From the NCBI GenBank assembly GCA_016287765.1, contig JAEEWS010000072.1:1-5192 (forward strand): a stretch of 5,192 bases of DNA, read 5' to 3'. Below the pieces are notes generated by a model that ran no database searches, was not told the origin of the DNA, and saw only the letters and a program-made list of their open reading frames with translations. This DNA is from Lachnospiraceae bacterium (GTDB lineage: Bacteria > Bacillota_A > Clostridia > Lachnospirales > Lachnospiraceae). Of this stretch, positions 1-5,192 are shown one piece after another (position 1 is the stretch's first letter; each line of letters opens with the position of its first letter). A program made the position numbers and the translations under genes.

Positions 1-604
1 TGAACACAATAATCTTACTTGTCTTTACACTGCAGAAACAGATAAGGCAACTCCAATCAATATTACAAACCATGCATATTTTAACCTTGCTGGTAACGGA
101 AATATTGGTGAGCATACAGTTCAGATGAATTCAACAAAACGTCTTGAAGTAAATGCAAAACTCATTCCAACAGGAAAGCTTCTTGATGTAAAGGGAACTC
201 CTTTTGATTTTACAAAAGAAAAGAAGATAGGAAAGGATATCAAGAATGTAGGAGTAGGTTATGATCATTGTTATGTAACTGAACTCTTTGATCCTGAAAA
301 TCCACATTGCGGTCTTCCACTTGATGACAAAGACCTCGTTGAATTCTGTACAGTAAAAGAACCAACAACTGGAAATGAAATGACAGTATTCACAAATATG
401 GAAGGCTGTCAGTTCTACACAGGAAACTACATAAAAGGAATCCTTGGAAAGAATGGTCGTGTTTATGATACACATGATGCTTTCTGTCTTGAAACCCAGT
501 GTTTCCCTGATACACCAAATCAGGCTTCTTTCCCAACCTGTATTCTTGAACCAGGTCAGAAAATGAAGGCTAAGACAATTTATTCCTTTACAATTAATAA
601 ATAA
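1..604 (+). CDS. galM: Aldose 1-epimerase (mutarotase), 3' part only
   Basis: Interconverts the alpha and beta anomers of aldoses such as glucose and galactose; acts in the cytoplasm and feeds the Leloir pathway. The reading frame is open from base 2 and ends at TAA 602-604, giving 200 visible codons. Numbering from the first full codon, the family's active-site residues are all present: His24 in NITNHAYFNLAG, Asp88 in GYDHCY and the catalytic base Glu164 in LETQCFPDTPN. By comparison with known GalM proteins (catalytic His near residue 170-175), roughly 145-150 N-terminal residues lie left of the window. The ATG at 125 is an internal Met, not the start, because the conserved His motif lies upstream of it in the same frame. 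No galactose genes are visible alongside, and it is probably a separate transcription unit from the ATPase operon. Family assignment is firm; substrate preference is not determined. Confidence -1.
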   Translation, partial: EHNNLTCLYTAETDKATPINITNHAYFNLAGNGNIGEHTVQMNSTKRLEVNAKLIPTGKLLDVKGTPFDFTKEKKIGKDIKNVGVGYDHCYVTELFDPENPHCGLPLDDKDLVEFCTVKEPTTGNEMTVFTNMEGCQFYTGNYIKGILGKNGRVYDTHDAFCLETQCFPDTPNQASFPTCILEPGQKMKAKTIYSFTINK

Positions 605-616
605 TACGGTATATTT

Positions 617-640
617 GTTTAAGCGTTTAATTTATTAAAC
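617..640. repeat. GTTTAA direct and inverted repeat cluster
   Basis: GTTTAA occurs at 617-622 and again at 625-630, an 8-base period, followed by the inverse TTAAAC at 635-640. The second and third copies form arms GTTTAAT (625-631) and ATTAAAC (634-640) with two bases between. It lies 12-36 bases after the galM stop. A transcript would form only a weak AT stem with no U-run after it, so it is a poor intrinsic terminator. It might be a protein-binding site, or just AT-rich spacer. Confidence -1.
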
Positions 641-663
641 CAATACTACTCAAAATAAAATTC

Positions 664-709
664 TACCCCAATATAAAGTTTTTCATTGAAAAACGGCATA
701 TTTGGGGTA
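664..709. repeat. 46-bp nested palindrome overlapping the ATPase promoter
   Basis: The outer arms TACCCCAATAT (664-674) and ATATTTGGGGTA (698-709) pair over 11 bp with one bulged T at 702. The inner arms GTTTTTC (678-684) and GAAAAAC (688-694) pair perfectly around the loop ATT. AAA (675-677) faces GGC (695-697) as a 3x3 internal loop. The inner right arm contains most of the -35 box, and the outer right arm runs into the first two bases of the -10 box. Two readings are possible: an operator or cruciform controlling the ATPase promoter, or a terminator for galM read-through. The DNA after 709 on the + strand is mixed A/T rather than a clean T-run, so termination in that direction would be weak. 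The pairing is seen directly; the function is inferred. Confidence -1.
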
Positions 710-713
710 TAAT
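686..713 (+). promoter_or_regulatory. Sigma70-type promoter of the V-ATPase operon
   Basis: The -35 box TTGAAA (686-691) and the -10 box TATAAT (708-713, exact consensus) are separated by 16 bp. Transcription should begin near 719-721, leaving a leader of about 30 nt before the subunit E start at 753. It is the only good promoter in the 148-bp gap, and the genes downstream are too tightly spaced to need others. The promoter lies within the 664-709 palindrome, which suggests possible regulation at this site. Confidence -1.
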
Positions 714-741
714 TATTATATTATTCTTGACGTGTATAAGT

Positions 742-745
742 GAGG
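742..745 (+). promoter_or_regulatory. Ribosome binding site deciding the subunit E start
   Basis: GAGG lies 7 bases before ATG 753. An in-frame TTG at 750 could also start the protein but would be only 4 bases from GAGG and is a rare start codon. ATG 753 is therefore chosen, one residue shorter than the longest open frame. Confidence -1.
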
Positions 746-752
746 TACTTTG

Positions 753-1373
753 ATGGATGTACAATTGCAAGAACTGATTGATAAAATCAAAAAGGACGGC
801 GTTGCTGCTGCAGAAAAGGATGCTGCAAAAATCATTGCAAATTCGGAGAAGAAAGCAGAAGCAATAATCGCAGAAGCGCAGTCGAAAGCTGCTGAAATTA
901 TTAAAAGTGCACAGTCAGAGACTAAAAAAATGGAGAAAGCAAGTGAGGAAGCCATTGTACAGGCTGGCCGTAATATGCTTCTTTCATTCAAAGATGCTCT
1001 GGTAGGAGAGCTTGACGGACTCATTCAGTCTGGTACAGAAAAAGCTCTTTCTAAAGATGTTCTTACTAAGCTTGTTCCAGAAACAGTAAAAGCCTGGGCT
1101 AAGAACTCTGATGCTTCAGAACTTTCAGTTCTTCTAAGTGAGAAAGATTTGAAATCTCTCGAAGCTTCCCTTAAAACTTCTCTTAAAGCCGAAATCAAAA
1201 AAGGTCTCGAGATTAAACCGGACAAAACTCTTTCTGCCGGATTCAGAATTGGAGTTAAGAACGGTGCCGCATTCTATGATTATTCTGCGGAAAGTCTCGC
1301 TGAGATGTTCTCCGCTTATCTGAATCCTAAAGTTGCAGCTCTTATGAAAGTTGCTGCAGAGGACGCGCAATAG
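753..1373 (+). CDS. atpE: V-type ATP synthase subunit E (peripheral stalk)
   Basis: Peripheral stalk subunit that holds the A3B3 head still against rotor torque, linking the head to membrane subunit I; cytoplasmic face of the membrane. Length is 206 aa, normal for the family. Residues 1 to about 75 are a charged, alanine-rich helix with an 11-residue repeat (units starting at 20, 31, 42 and 53, with I-I at the same place in the first three). The rest is a globular C-terminal domain ending with the E-type pattern GFRIGVKNGAAFYDYSAESL followed by AYLNP. The start at ATG 753 is set by GAGG at 742-745. It is the first gene of the operon, and its TAG shares its G with the GTG start of the next gene. 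The E family identification rests on the architecture, the C-terminal pattern and the operon position. The usual stalk partner (subunit G/H) is not visible beside it. The symbol follows V-ATPase naming and is not the F-type c-subunit gene of the same name. Confidence -1.
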   Translation: MDVQLQELIDKIKKDGVAAAEKDAAKIIANSEKKAEAIIAEAQSKAAEIIKSAQSETKKMEKASEEAIVQAGRNMLLSFKDALVGELDGLIQSGTEKALSKDVLTKLVPETVKAWAKNSDASELSVLLSEKDLKSLEASLKTSLKAEIKKGLEIKPDKTLSAGFRIGVKNGAAFYDYSAESLAEMFSAYLNPKVAALMKVAAEDAQ

Positions 1374-1915
1374 TGGCTTATTATTATTTGGTTTCACAAT
1401 TACCAAATATCTCTTCTACTGAAGGAAAATCTGCCCTGCCTTTAAATACAGAGCAGTTCCGCGAGCTTGCAGCCCGCTTTATTTCCGAAGAAGAAAAAGC
1501 TGTGCTTGAGAAGCTTTCTTTAGTTCCTTCAATGGAGCTGACTTCCACAGGCTCTGCCTTCCTGGATGTTTGGTATGAAAAAGAAAGAAACCTTCGTTGT
1601 GCGCTTGCTCAGATTCGTGCACAGAAACTCAAAAAGGACAGTGTACCGCTCCCACCTGGATGTACTGCAGATATTATTTCTGCTGCCCGTACTGCAGTTG
1701 GAATGGACAGCCCTTTGAGTGCCGAACAGTTTCTTTACGAGTACAGGTTACGACTGCTCGATGACTTGCGTCCTTTAGATGCATTCTCAATTGATGCGGT
1801 GTATGCCTACGGCCTCAGACTTATGCTTGTTGAACGCATGAAGAAGTTTGAAGTTGAAAACGGAAAGATATCTTATCATAAGATTTACGATACGATTTTA
1901 GACGGAGATAAATAA
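1373..1915 (+). CDS. DUF2764 family protein of the V-ATPase operon
   Basis: A 180-aa protein with no signal peptide or membrane segment, so probably cytoplasmic. The N-terminus AYYYLVSQLPNI matches the tyrosine-rich YYxLVxxLP opening I associate with DUF2764. The remainder is predominantly helical in composition, and residues near 145-178 are rich in aromatic and charged residues. It starts with GTG at 1373, overlapping the E stop by one base, with AGAGGA (1358-1363) 9 bases upstream. It ends in TAATG, overlapping the A start by one base. Homologues lie between E and A in treponemal, borrelial and chlamydial V-ATPase operons, where Thermus-type operons carry C (the d-type socket) and F. A structural role in the central stalk, perhaps replacing C, is inferred from position only; no enzymatic motif is seen. 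Family call is fairly confident; function is unknown. Confidence -1.
   Translation: MAYYYLVSQLPNISSTEGKSALPLNTEQFRELAARFISEEEKAVLEKLSLVPSMELTSTGSAFLDVWYEKERNLRCALAQIRAQKLKKDSVPLPPGCTADIISAARTAVGMDSPLSAEQFLYEYRLRLLDDLRPLDAFSIDAVYAYGLRLMLVERMKKFEVENGKISYHKIYDTILDGDK
1904..1907 (+). promoter_or_regulatory. Ribosome binding site for subunit A
   Basis: GGAG lies 7 bases before ATG 1915, inside the last codons of the DUF2764 gene. With the TAATG stop/start overlap this points to translational coupling between the two genes. Confidence -1.
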
Positions 1916-3684
1916 TGACTAATACTAAAGCAAAAGTAGTCGGCATTAACGGAAACATGGTCACGATTGAATTCGAAGGCTCTGTTTCTATGAATGAAGT
2001 AGGCTACGTTAATGTAGACGGAAAGAAGCTCCGTGGTGAAGTTATCCGTATTCGCGGTAACAAAGCCCAGATGCAGATTTTCGAAATGACACAGGGAATT
2101 AAAGCCGGTGATAAGGTTGACTTAGTCGGCGATCTTCTTTGTGCAGAACTTGGACCAGGTCTTCTTGGTCAAACTTTTGATGGACTTCAGAATCCGCTTC
2201 CTCTGGTTGCAGAAAAAGCAGGCTTCTTCCTTGAGCGTGGTGTTTATGTAGATTCACTTCCACGTGATAAAAAATGGGAATGGACTCCTTGCGTAAAAGA
2301 AGGAGACAAGGTTCTTAGAGGTGACCCAATTGGATCTGTACCAGAAGGACCTTTTACACATAAAATTCTTGTTCCGTTTGATTTGCTCGGAATGTACACT
2401 GTAAAGAAGGTTACTAAACCTGGTGAATACACAATCGAAGATGTAGTTGCCGTAGTAACTGACGAAAAGGGTAAGGATCATAAACTTAAGATGGCATTCA
2501 AATGGCCTGTAAAACGTGCCGTAGACTGCTATGCAGAACGCCTTGCTCCAAGTGAGCCAATGGTTACTCAGGTTCGTTTGATTGATACTTTCTATCCAGT
2601 ATCTAAAGGTGGTACATATTGTATTCCAGGACCTTTCGGTGCAGGTAAAACAGTTCTTCAGCACACAACATCACGTAATGCCGACGTTGATATCGTAATC
2701 ATTGCTGCCTGTGGTGAACGTGCCGGTGAAGTTGTAGAAACAATTAAAGAGTTCCCAGAATTGAAGGACCCTCGTACAGGCCGTTCTTTGATGGAACGAA
2801 CAATCATCATTTGTAACACATCTTCTATGCCTGTTGCTTCCCGCGAAGCTTCGGTATATACATCAGTTACACTTGCTGAATATTACCGCCAGATGGGCTT
2901 ACACGTATTGCTCCTTGCAGACTCAACATCTCGTTGGGCTCAGGCTCTTCGTGAAATGTCTGGTCGTTTGGAAGAGATTCCTGGAGAAGAAGCATTCCCA
3001 GCTTACCTTGAATCTTACATTGCAGCATTCTATGAACGCGCAGGTATTGTAAAACTCCGTGACGGAAACGTAGGTTCTGTTACAATTGGTGGTACAGTAT
3101 CTCCTGCCGGTGGTAACTTTGAAGAGCCTGTAACTCAGGCAACTCTTAAGGTAGTAGGTGCCTTCCACGGACTTTCACGTGAACGTTCAGATGCACGTAA
3201 GTATCCTGCAATTGACCCGATTATTTCATGGTCAAAATATAAATCAGTTATCCGCGAAGACTGGGTAGCTTATGCACGCAAGGTATTCCTTAGCGGTGTT
3301 GAAGTAAACCAGATGATGAAGGTAGTAGGTGAAGAAGGTACAACAACCGAAGACTACATCGAATACCTCAAGAGCGAATTCCTTGATGCAGTATATATGC
3401 AGCAGAACTCATTCGACGAAATTGATGCGGCTGTAAGCGTTGAACGCCAGCAGTATACTTTCGCAAAGGTTCTCAAGGTTCTTGGTTCTGATTTCGAGCT
3501 TGCTGATAAAGATTCTGCACGTAACTTCTTTAACCAGATGCGTCAGAAGTTTATCGACTGGAACTATTCTCTCTGGAACAGCGACAAGTTCAAGAAAGCA
3601 GAAAAGGATGTGGATGCTCACTTTGCTAGTGCTAATGGAAAAGTTCGTGACGAAGTTGCAGCAATGCTGAAGGATGGTAAGTAA
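1915..3684 (+). CDS. atpA: V-type ATP synthase catalytic subunit A
   Basis: Catalytic subunit of the A3B3 head; hydrolyses or synthesises ATP at the A/B interface, coupled to rotation of subunit D and ion movement through I/K. At 589 aa it is full length for the family. In order it shows: an N-terminal beta-barrel (about 1-70, start [13 protein letters not shown]); the A-specific bulge domain (about 110-200), which separates V/A-type A from F-type beta; the P-loop GPFGAGKT at 239-246 with Lys245; the catalytic Glu268 in CGERAGEV; the Walker B-side motif [20 protein letters not shown] with Asp336; [13 protein letters not shown] near 395-407; and a C-terminal helical domain. P-loop residue 243 is Ala, where the Thermus enzyme has Ser. 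The start is ATG 1915 with GGAG at 1904-1907. Its stop overlaps the subunit B start by one base (TAATG). No truncation or frameshift is seen. Identification is essentially certain. Confidence -1.
   Translation: MTNTKAKVVGINGNMVTIEFEGSVSMNEVGYVNVDGKKLRGEVIRIRGNKAQMQIFEMTQGIKAGDKVDLVGDLLCAELGPGLLGQTFDGLQNPLPLVAEKAGFFLERGVYVDSLPRDKKWEWTPCVKEGDKVLRGDPIGSVPEGPFTHKILVPFDLLGMYTVKKVTKPGEYTIEDVVAVVTDEKGKDHKLKMAFKWPVKRAVDCYAERLAPSEPMVTQVRLIDTFYPVSKGGTYCIPGPFGAGKTVLQHTTSRNADVDIVIIAACGERAGEVVETIKEFPELKDPRTGRSLMERTIIICNTSSMPVASREASVYTSVTLAEYYRQMGLHVLLLADSTSRWAQALREMSGRLEEIPGEEAFPAYLESYIAAFYERAGIVKLRDGNVGSVTIGGTVSPAGGNFEEPVTQATLKVVGAFHGLSRERSDARKYPAIDPIISWSKYKSVIREDWVAYARKVFLSGVEVNQMMKVVGEEGTTTEDYIEYLKSEFLDAVYMQQNSFDEIDAAVSVERQQYTFAKVLKVLGSDFELADKDSARNFFNQMRQKFIDWNYSLWNSDKFKKAEKDVDAHFASANGKVRDEVAAMLKDGK
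3670..3674 (+). promoter_or_regulatory. Ribosome binding site for subunit B
   Basis: AAGGA, 9 bases before ATG 3684, lies within the final codons of atpA. It supports this start and translational coupling of A and B, which are needed in equal amounts. Confidence -1.
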
Positions 3685-4991
3685 TGAACAAAGTATATAG
3701 TAAGATTGAATCCATCGTCGGAAGCGTTATCACTGTAAAGGCAGATAAAGTTGCATACGGTGAGCTTGCCGAAATTGAAACTCGCTTTGGTAAATCTCTT
3801 GCCGAAGTAAATAAAATTGAAGGTGATGTAGTTTCACTCCAGGTATTTGCCGGAGGACGCGGTATTTCTACCGGGGACCACATCAAATTCTTAGGACATC
3901 AGATGGAAGTTTCTTTCTCTGATGATTTGCTTGGACGTATCTTCAACGGATCTGCACAGCCTCGTGATAACGGACCGGCTCTTACAGACTGCCTTGTAAC
4001 AATTGGTGGACCTTCTGTAAACCCTTCTAAGCGTATCATGGCTCGCCGTATGATTCGTACCGGTATTCCGATGATTGATATGTTCAACACACTGGTAGTT
4101 TCTCAGAAGCTTCCTATCTTCTCTATCTCTGGTGAACCTTACAACCAGCTGCTTGCCCGCATCGCCATGCAGGCCGAAGTTGATGTAATCGTTCTCGGTG
4201 GTATGGGATTGAAGTATGATGACTACCTTTACTTCAAAAAGACACTGGAAGACGGTGGTGCTTTGAGTAAGACAGTAATGTTTATGCATACAGCCGCTGA
4301 CCCTACAGTAGAATGTCAGAAGATTCCTGATCTTTCTCTTGCAGTTGCTGAGCAGTTTGCTCTTAAGGGAAAGGACGTTCTGGTTCTTCTTACAGATATG
4401 ACAAACTTTGCCGACTCAATGAAGGAAATTGCCATTACTCAGGAGCAGGTTCCTTCAAACCGTGGTTATCCTGGAGACTTGTACTCACAGCTGGCTGCCC
4501 GCTACGAAAAAGCCGTAGACTTTGAAGGCGCTGGTTCTGTAACAGTTCTCGCTGTAACAACAATGCCTGGTGATGATGTTACTCACCCGGTTCCAGATAA
4601 CACTGGATACATTACAGAGGGACAGTACTACCTCAAGGGTGGACGTATCGAGCCTTTCGGTTCTCTTTCCCGCTTAAAGCAGAACGTAAACGGAAGCACT
4701 CGTTCAGACCACCGTGCCCTTATGGATGGTATGATCCGTCTTTATTCAAACTACAAAGATACTCTCGAAAAGAAATCGATGGGTTTCAATATGAGTAACT
4801 GGGATGAAAAGCTTCTTGTTTACGGAAAGATGTTTGAAGACGGAATGATGGATCTTTCAAAGAATATTTCTCTGGAAGATGCACTCGACCTTGGCTGGAA
4901 GATTCTGGCTGACTGCTTTGAACCGGAAGAAACCGGCTTGAAGTCATCACTCATTGAAGAGTACTGGCCTAAGAATAAGAGTAAGAAGTAG
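3684..4991 (+). CDS. atpB: V-type ATP synthase non-catalytic subunit B
   Basis: Alternates with A in the A3B3 head; contributes to nucleotide sites at the A/B interface but does not itself catalyse. The 435-aa length is typical. The N-terminal barrel (about 1-75) is followed by the nucleotide-domain signature [20 protein letters not shown] near 113-132. At the P-loop position it reads SGEPYNQL (149-156), with no GKT, the expected degenerate form for [17 protein letters not shown] (Asp238) and [19 protein letters not shown] are strong B signatures. Arg330 in SLSRLK probably corresponds to the arginine finger reaching into the A site, followed by the family's T-R-x-D-H stretch. The C-terminus is basic (KNKSKK). 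It begins inside the A stop codon and ends in TAG, which is part of the next gene's ribosome binding site. Its N-terminal and nucleotide-domain motifs exclude an F-type alpha subunit, which keeps a full P-loop. Identification is essentially certain. Confidence -1.
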   Translation: MNKVYSKIESIVGSVITVKADKVAYGELAEIETRFGKSLAEVNKIEGDVVSLQVFAGGRGISTGDHIKFLGHQMEVSFSDDLLGRIFNGSAQPRDNGPALTDCLVTIGGPSVNPSKRIMARRMIRTGIPMIDMFNTLVVSQKLPIFSISGEPYNQLLARIAMQAEVDVIVLGGMGLKYDDYLYFKKTLEDGGALSKTVMFMHTAADPTVECQKIPDLSLAVAEQFALKGKDVLVLLTDMTNFADSMKEIAITQEQVPSNRGYPGDLYSQLAARYEKAVDFEGAGSVTVLAVTTMPGDDVTHPVPDNTGYITEGQYYLKGGRIEPFGSLSRLKQNVNGSTRSDHRALMDGMIRLYSNYKDTLEKKSMGFNMSNWDEKLLVYGKMFEDGMMDLSKNISLEDALDLGWKILADCFEPEETGLKSSLIEEYWPKNKSKK

Positions 4992-4994
4992 GAG
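4990..4994 (+). promoter_or_regulatory. Ribosome binding site for subunit D, overlapping the atpB stop
   Basis: AGGAG lies 6 bases before ATG 5001. Its first two bases are the last two of the atpB TAG (4989-4991), so a ribosome ending B sits on the D initiation signal. This supports ATG 5001 as the start of D. Confidence -1.
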
Positions 4995-5000
4995 TTCTGA

Positions 5001-5192
5001 ATGGCAAAGATTAAGCTGACAAAAAATGAGCTCAAGGTTCAGAAAGATGCGCTTAAAATGTACAAGCGCTATCTTCCAACCCTTATGCTCAAAAAACAGC
5101 AGCTTCAGACAGAAATCCGCACTATAGACGCTAAGGCAAAAGAAGTCCGAGCACAGCGCGTTGCCCTTGAAAAAGAGTTTGAACAGTGGATT
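5001..5192 (+). CDS. atpD: V-type ATP synthase subunit D (rotor axle), 5' part only
   Basis: Central rotor shaft that turns inside the A3B3 head, analogous to F-type gamma but unrelated in sequence. Only 64 codons are visible and the frame is still open at the right edge; the family is usually about 200 aa. The start ATG 5001 follows AGGAG by 6 bases. The N-terminus IKLTKNELKVQKDALKMYKR, followed by YLPTLMLKKQQLQ, is the characteristic opening of subunit D, in which Thr/Lys/Asn-E-L and the LKKQQL segment are conserved. The visible part is one long, highly charged helix, as expected for the N-terminal strand of the D antiparallel coiled coil. It is separated from atpB by 9 bp in the usual A-B-D order. 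The subunit identity is confident despite the truncation; integrity of the rest cannot be judged. Confidence -1.
   Translation, partial: MAKIKLTKNELKVQKDALKMYKRYLPTLMLKKQQLQTEIRTIDAKAKEVRAQRVALEKEFEQWI

Noticed and set aside
125..604. A complete 159-aa gene starting at ATG 125
   Set aside because: The same frame is open to the left edge and encodes the conserved NITNHAYFNLAG motif before 125, so this is the tail of galM and the ATG is internal.
664..726. A classical intrinsic terminator for galM
   Set aside because: The hairpin is good, but the following + strand bases alternate A and T with no continuous T-run, so it is not called as a terminator, only kept as a possibility. The T-richer flank lies on the minus strand, where no gene needs terminating.
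750..752. TTG as the start of subunit E
   Set aside because: It is only 4 bases from GAGG, while the adjacent ATG is 7 bases away and is the usual start codon.
727..755. A second promoter with -35-like TTGACG at 727-732
   Set aside because: The matching -10 position (about 750-755) reads TTGATG and overlaps the start codon, leaving no leader or ribosome binding site on the transcript.
716..1024. Minus-strand open frames opposite subunit E and the other ATPase genes
   Set aside because: They lie fully opposite strongly conserved genes, have no recognisable motifs or ribosome binding sites, and are explained as shadows of the + strand coding sequence.
4131..4154. Subunit B missing its P-loop, suggesting a damaged gene
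   Set aside because: SGEPYNQL in place of GxxxxGKT is the normal state of V-type B subunits, and the rest of the protein is intact.
1..5192. Mobile elements, CRISPR arrays, tRNA or rRNA genes, or signs of recent transfer
   Set aside because: No transposase, terminal repeats, spaced repeat array or structural RNA pattern was seen, and base composition looks even across the operon by eye.

Overview
The window is a bacterial chromosome segment, almost entirely coding, with every gene on the + strand. It holds the 3' end of an aldose 1-epimerase (galM-type) gene, a 148-bp intergenic region with a strong sigma70-type promoter, and the first five genes of a V/A-type (rotary) ATPase operon in the order E - DUF2764 - A - B - D. 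Subunit D runs off the right edge. The gene order and protein style fit a spirochaete, most likely a Treponema. The treponemal, borrelial and chlamydial V-ATPase operons have the same order, with an uncharacterised protein between E and A, and the A subunit N-terminus closely resembles the treponemal protein as I remember it. The assignment comes from recall of these families; no search was run.

Layout: 1-604 is the galM 3' part, with all three expected active-site residues visible. 605-752 is intergenic. It holds an AT-rich GTTTAA repeat cluster, a long nested palindrome (664-709), the -35/-10 elements (686-691 / 708-713) and a GAGG ribosome binding site. 753-1373 is subunit E, 1373-1915 a DUF2764-family protein, 1915-3684 catalytic subunit A, 3684-4991 non-catalytic subunit B, and 5001-5192 the start of subunit D.

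The ATPase genes form one tightly packed unit. E/DUF2764, DUF2764/A and A/B each overlap by one base (TAGTG, TAATG, TAATG). B and D are 9 bp apart, with the B stop codon inside the D Shine-Dalgarno sequence. Together the products make the soluble V1 part: the A3B3 head (A hydrolyses or makes ATP, B is regulatory), D as rotor axle and E as peripheral stalk. DUF2764 sits where Thermus-type operons carry subunits C and F. The membrane subunits I and K are expected just past the right edge, so the transported ion (H+ or Na+) cannot be read from this window.

I found no mobile element, CRISPR array, RNA gene or wholly new system. The points most worth a second look are the promoter built inside a palindrome, the DUF2764 protein in place of C/F, the 11-residue repeat in the E stalk with no visible partner subunit, and a natural alanine in the A subunit P-loop.
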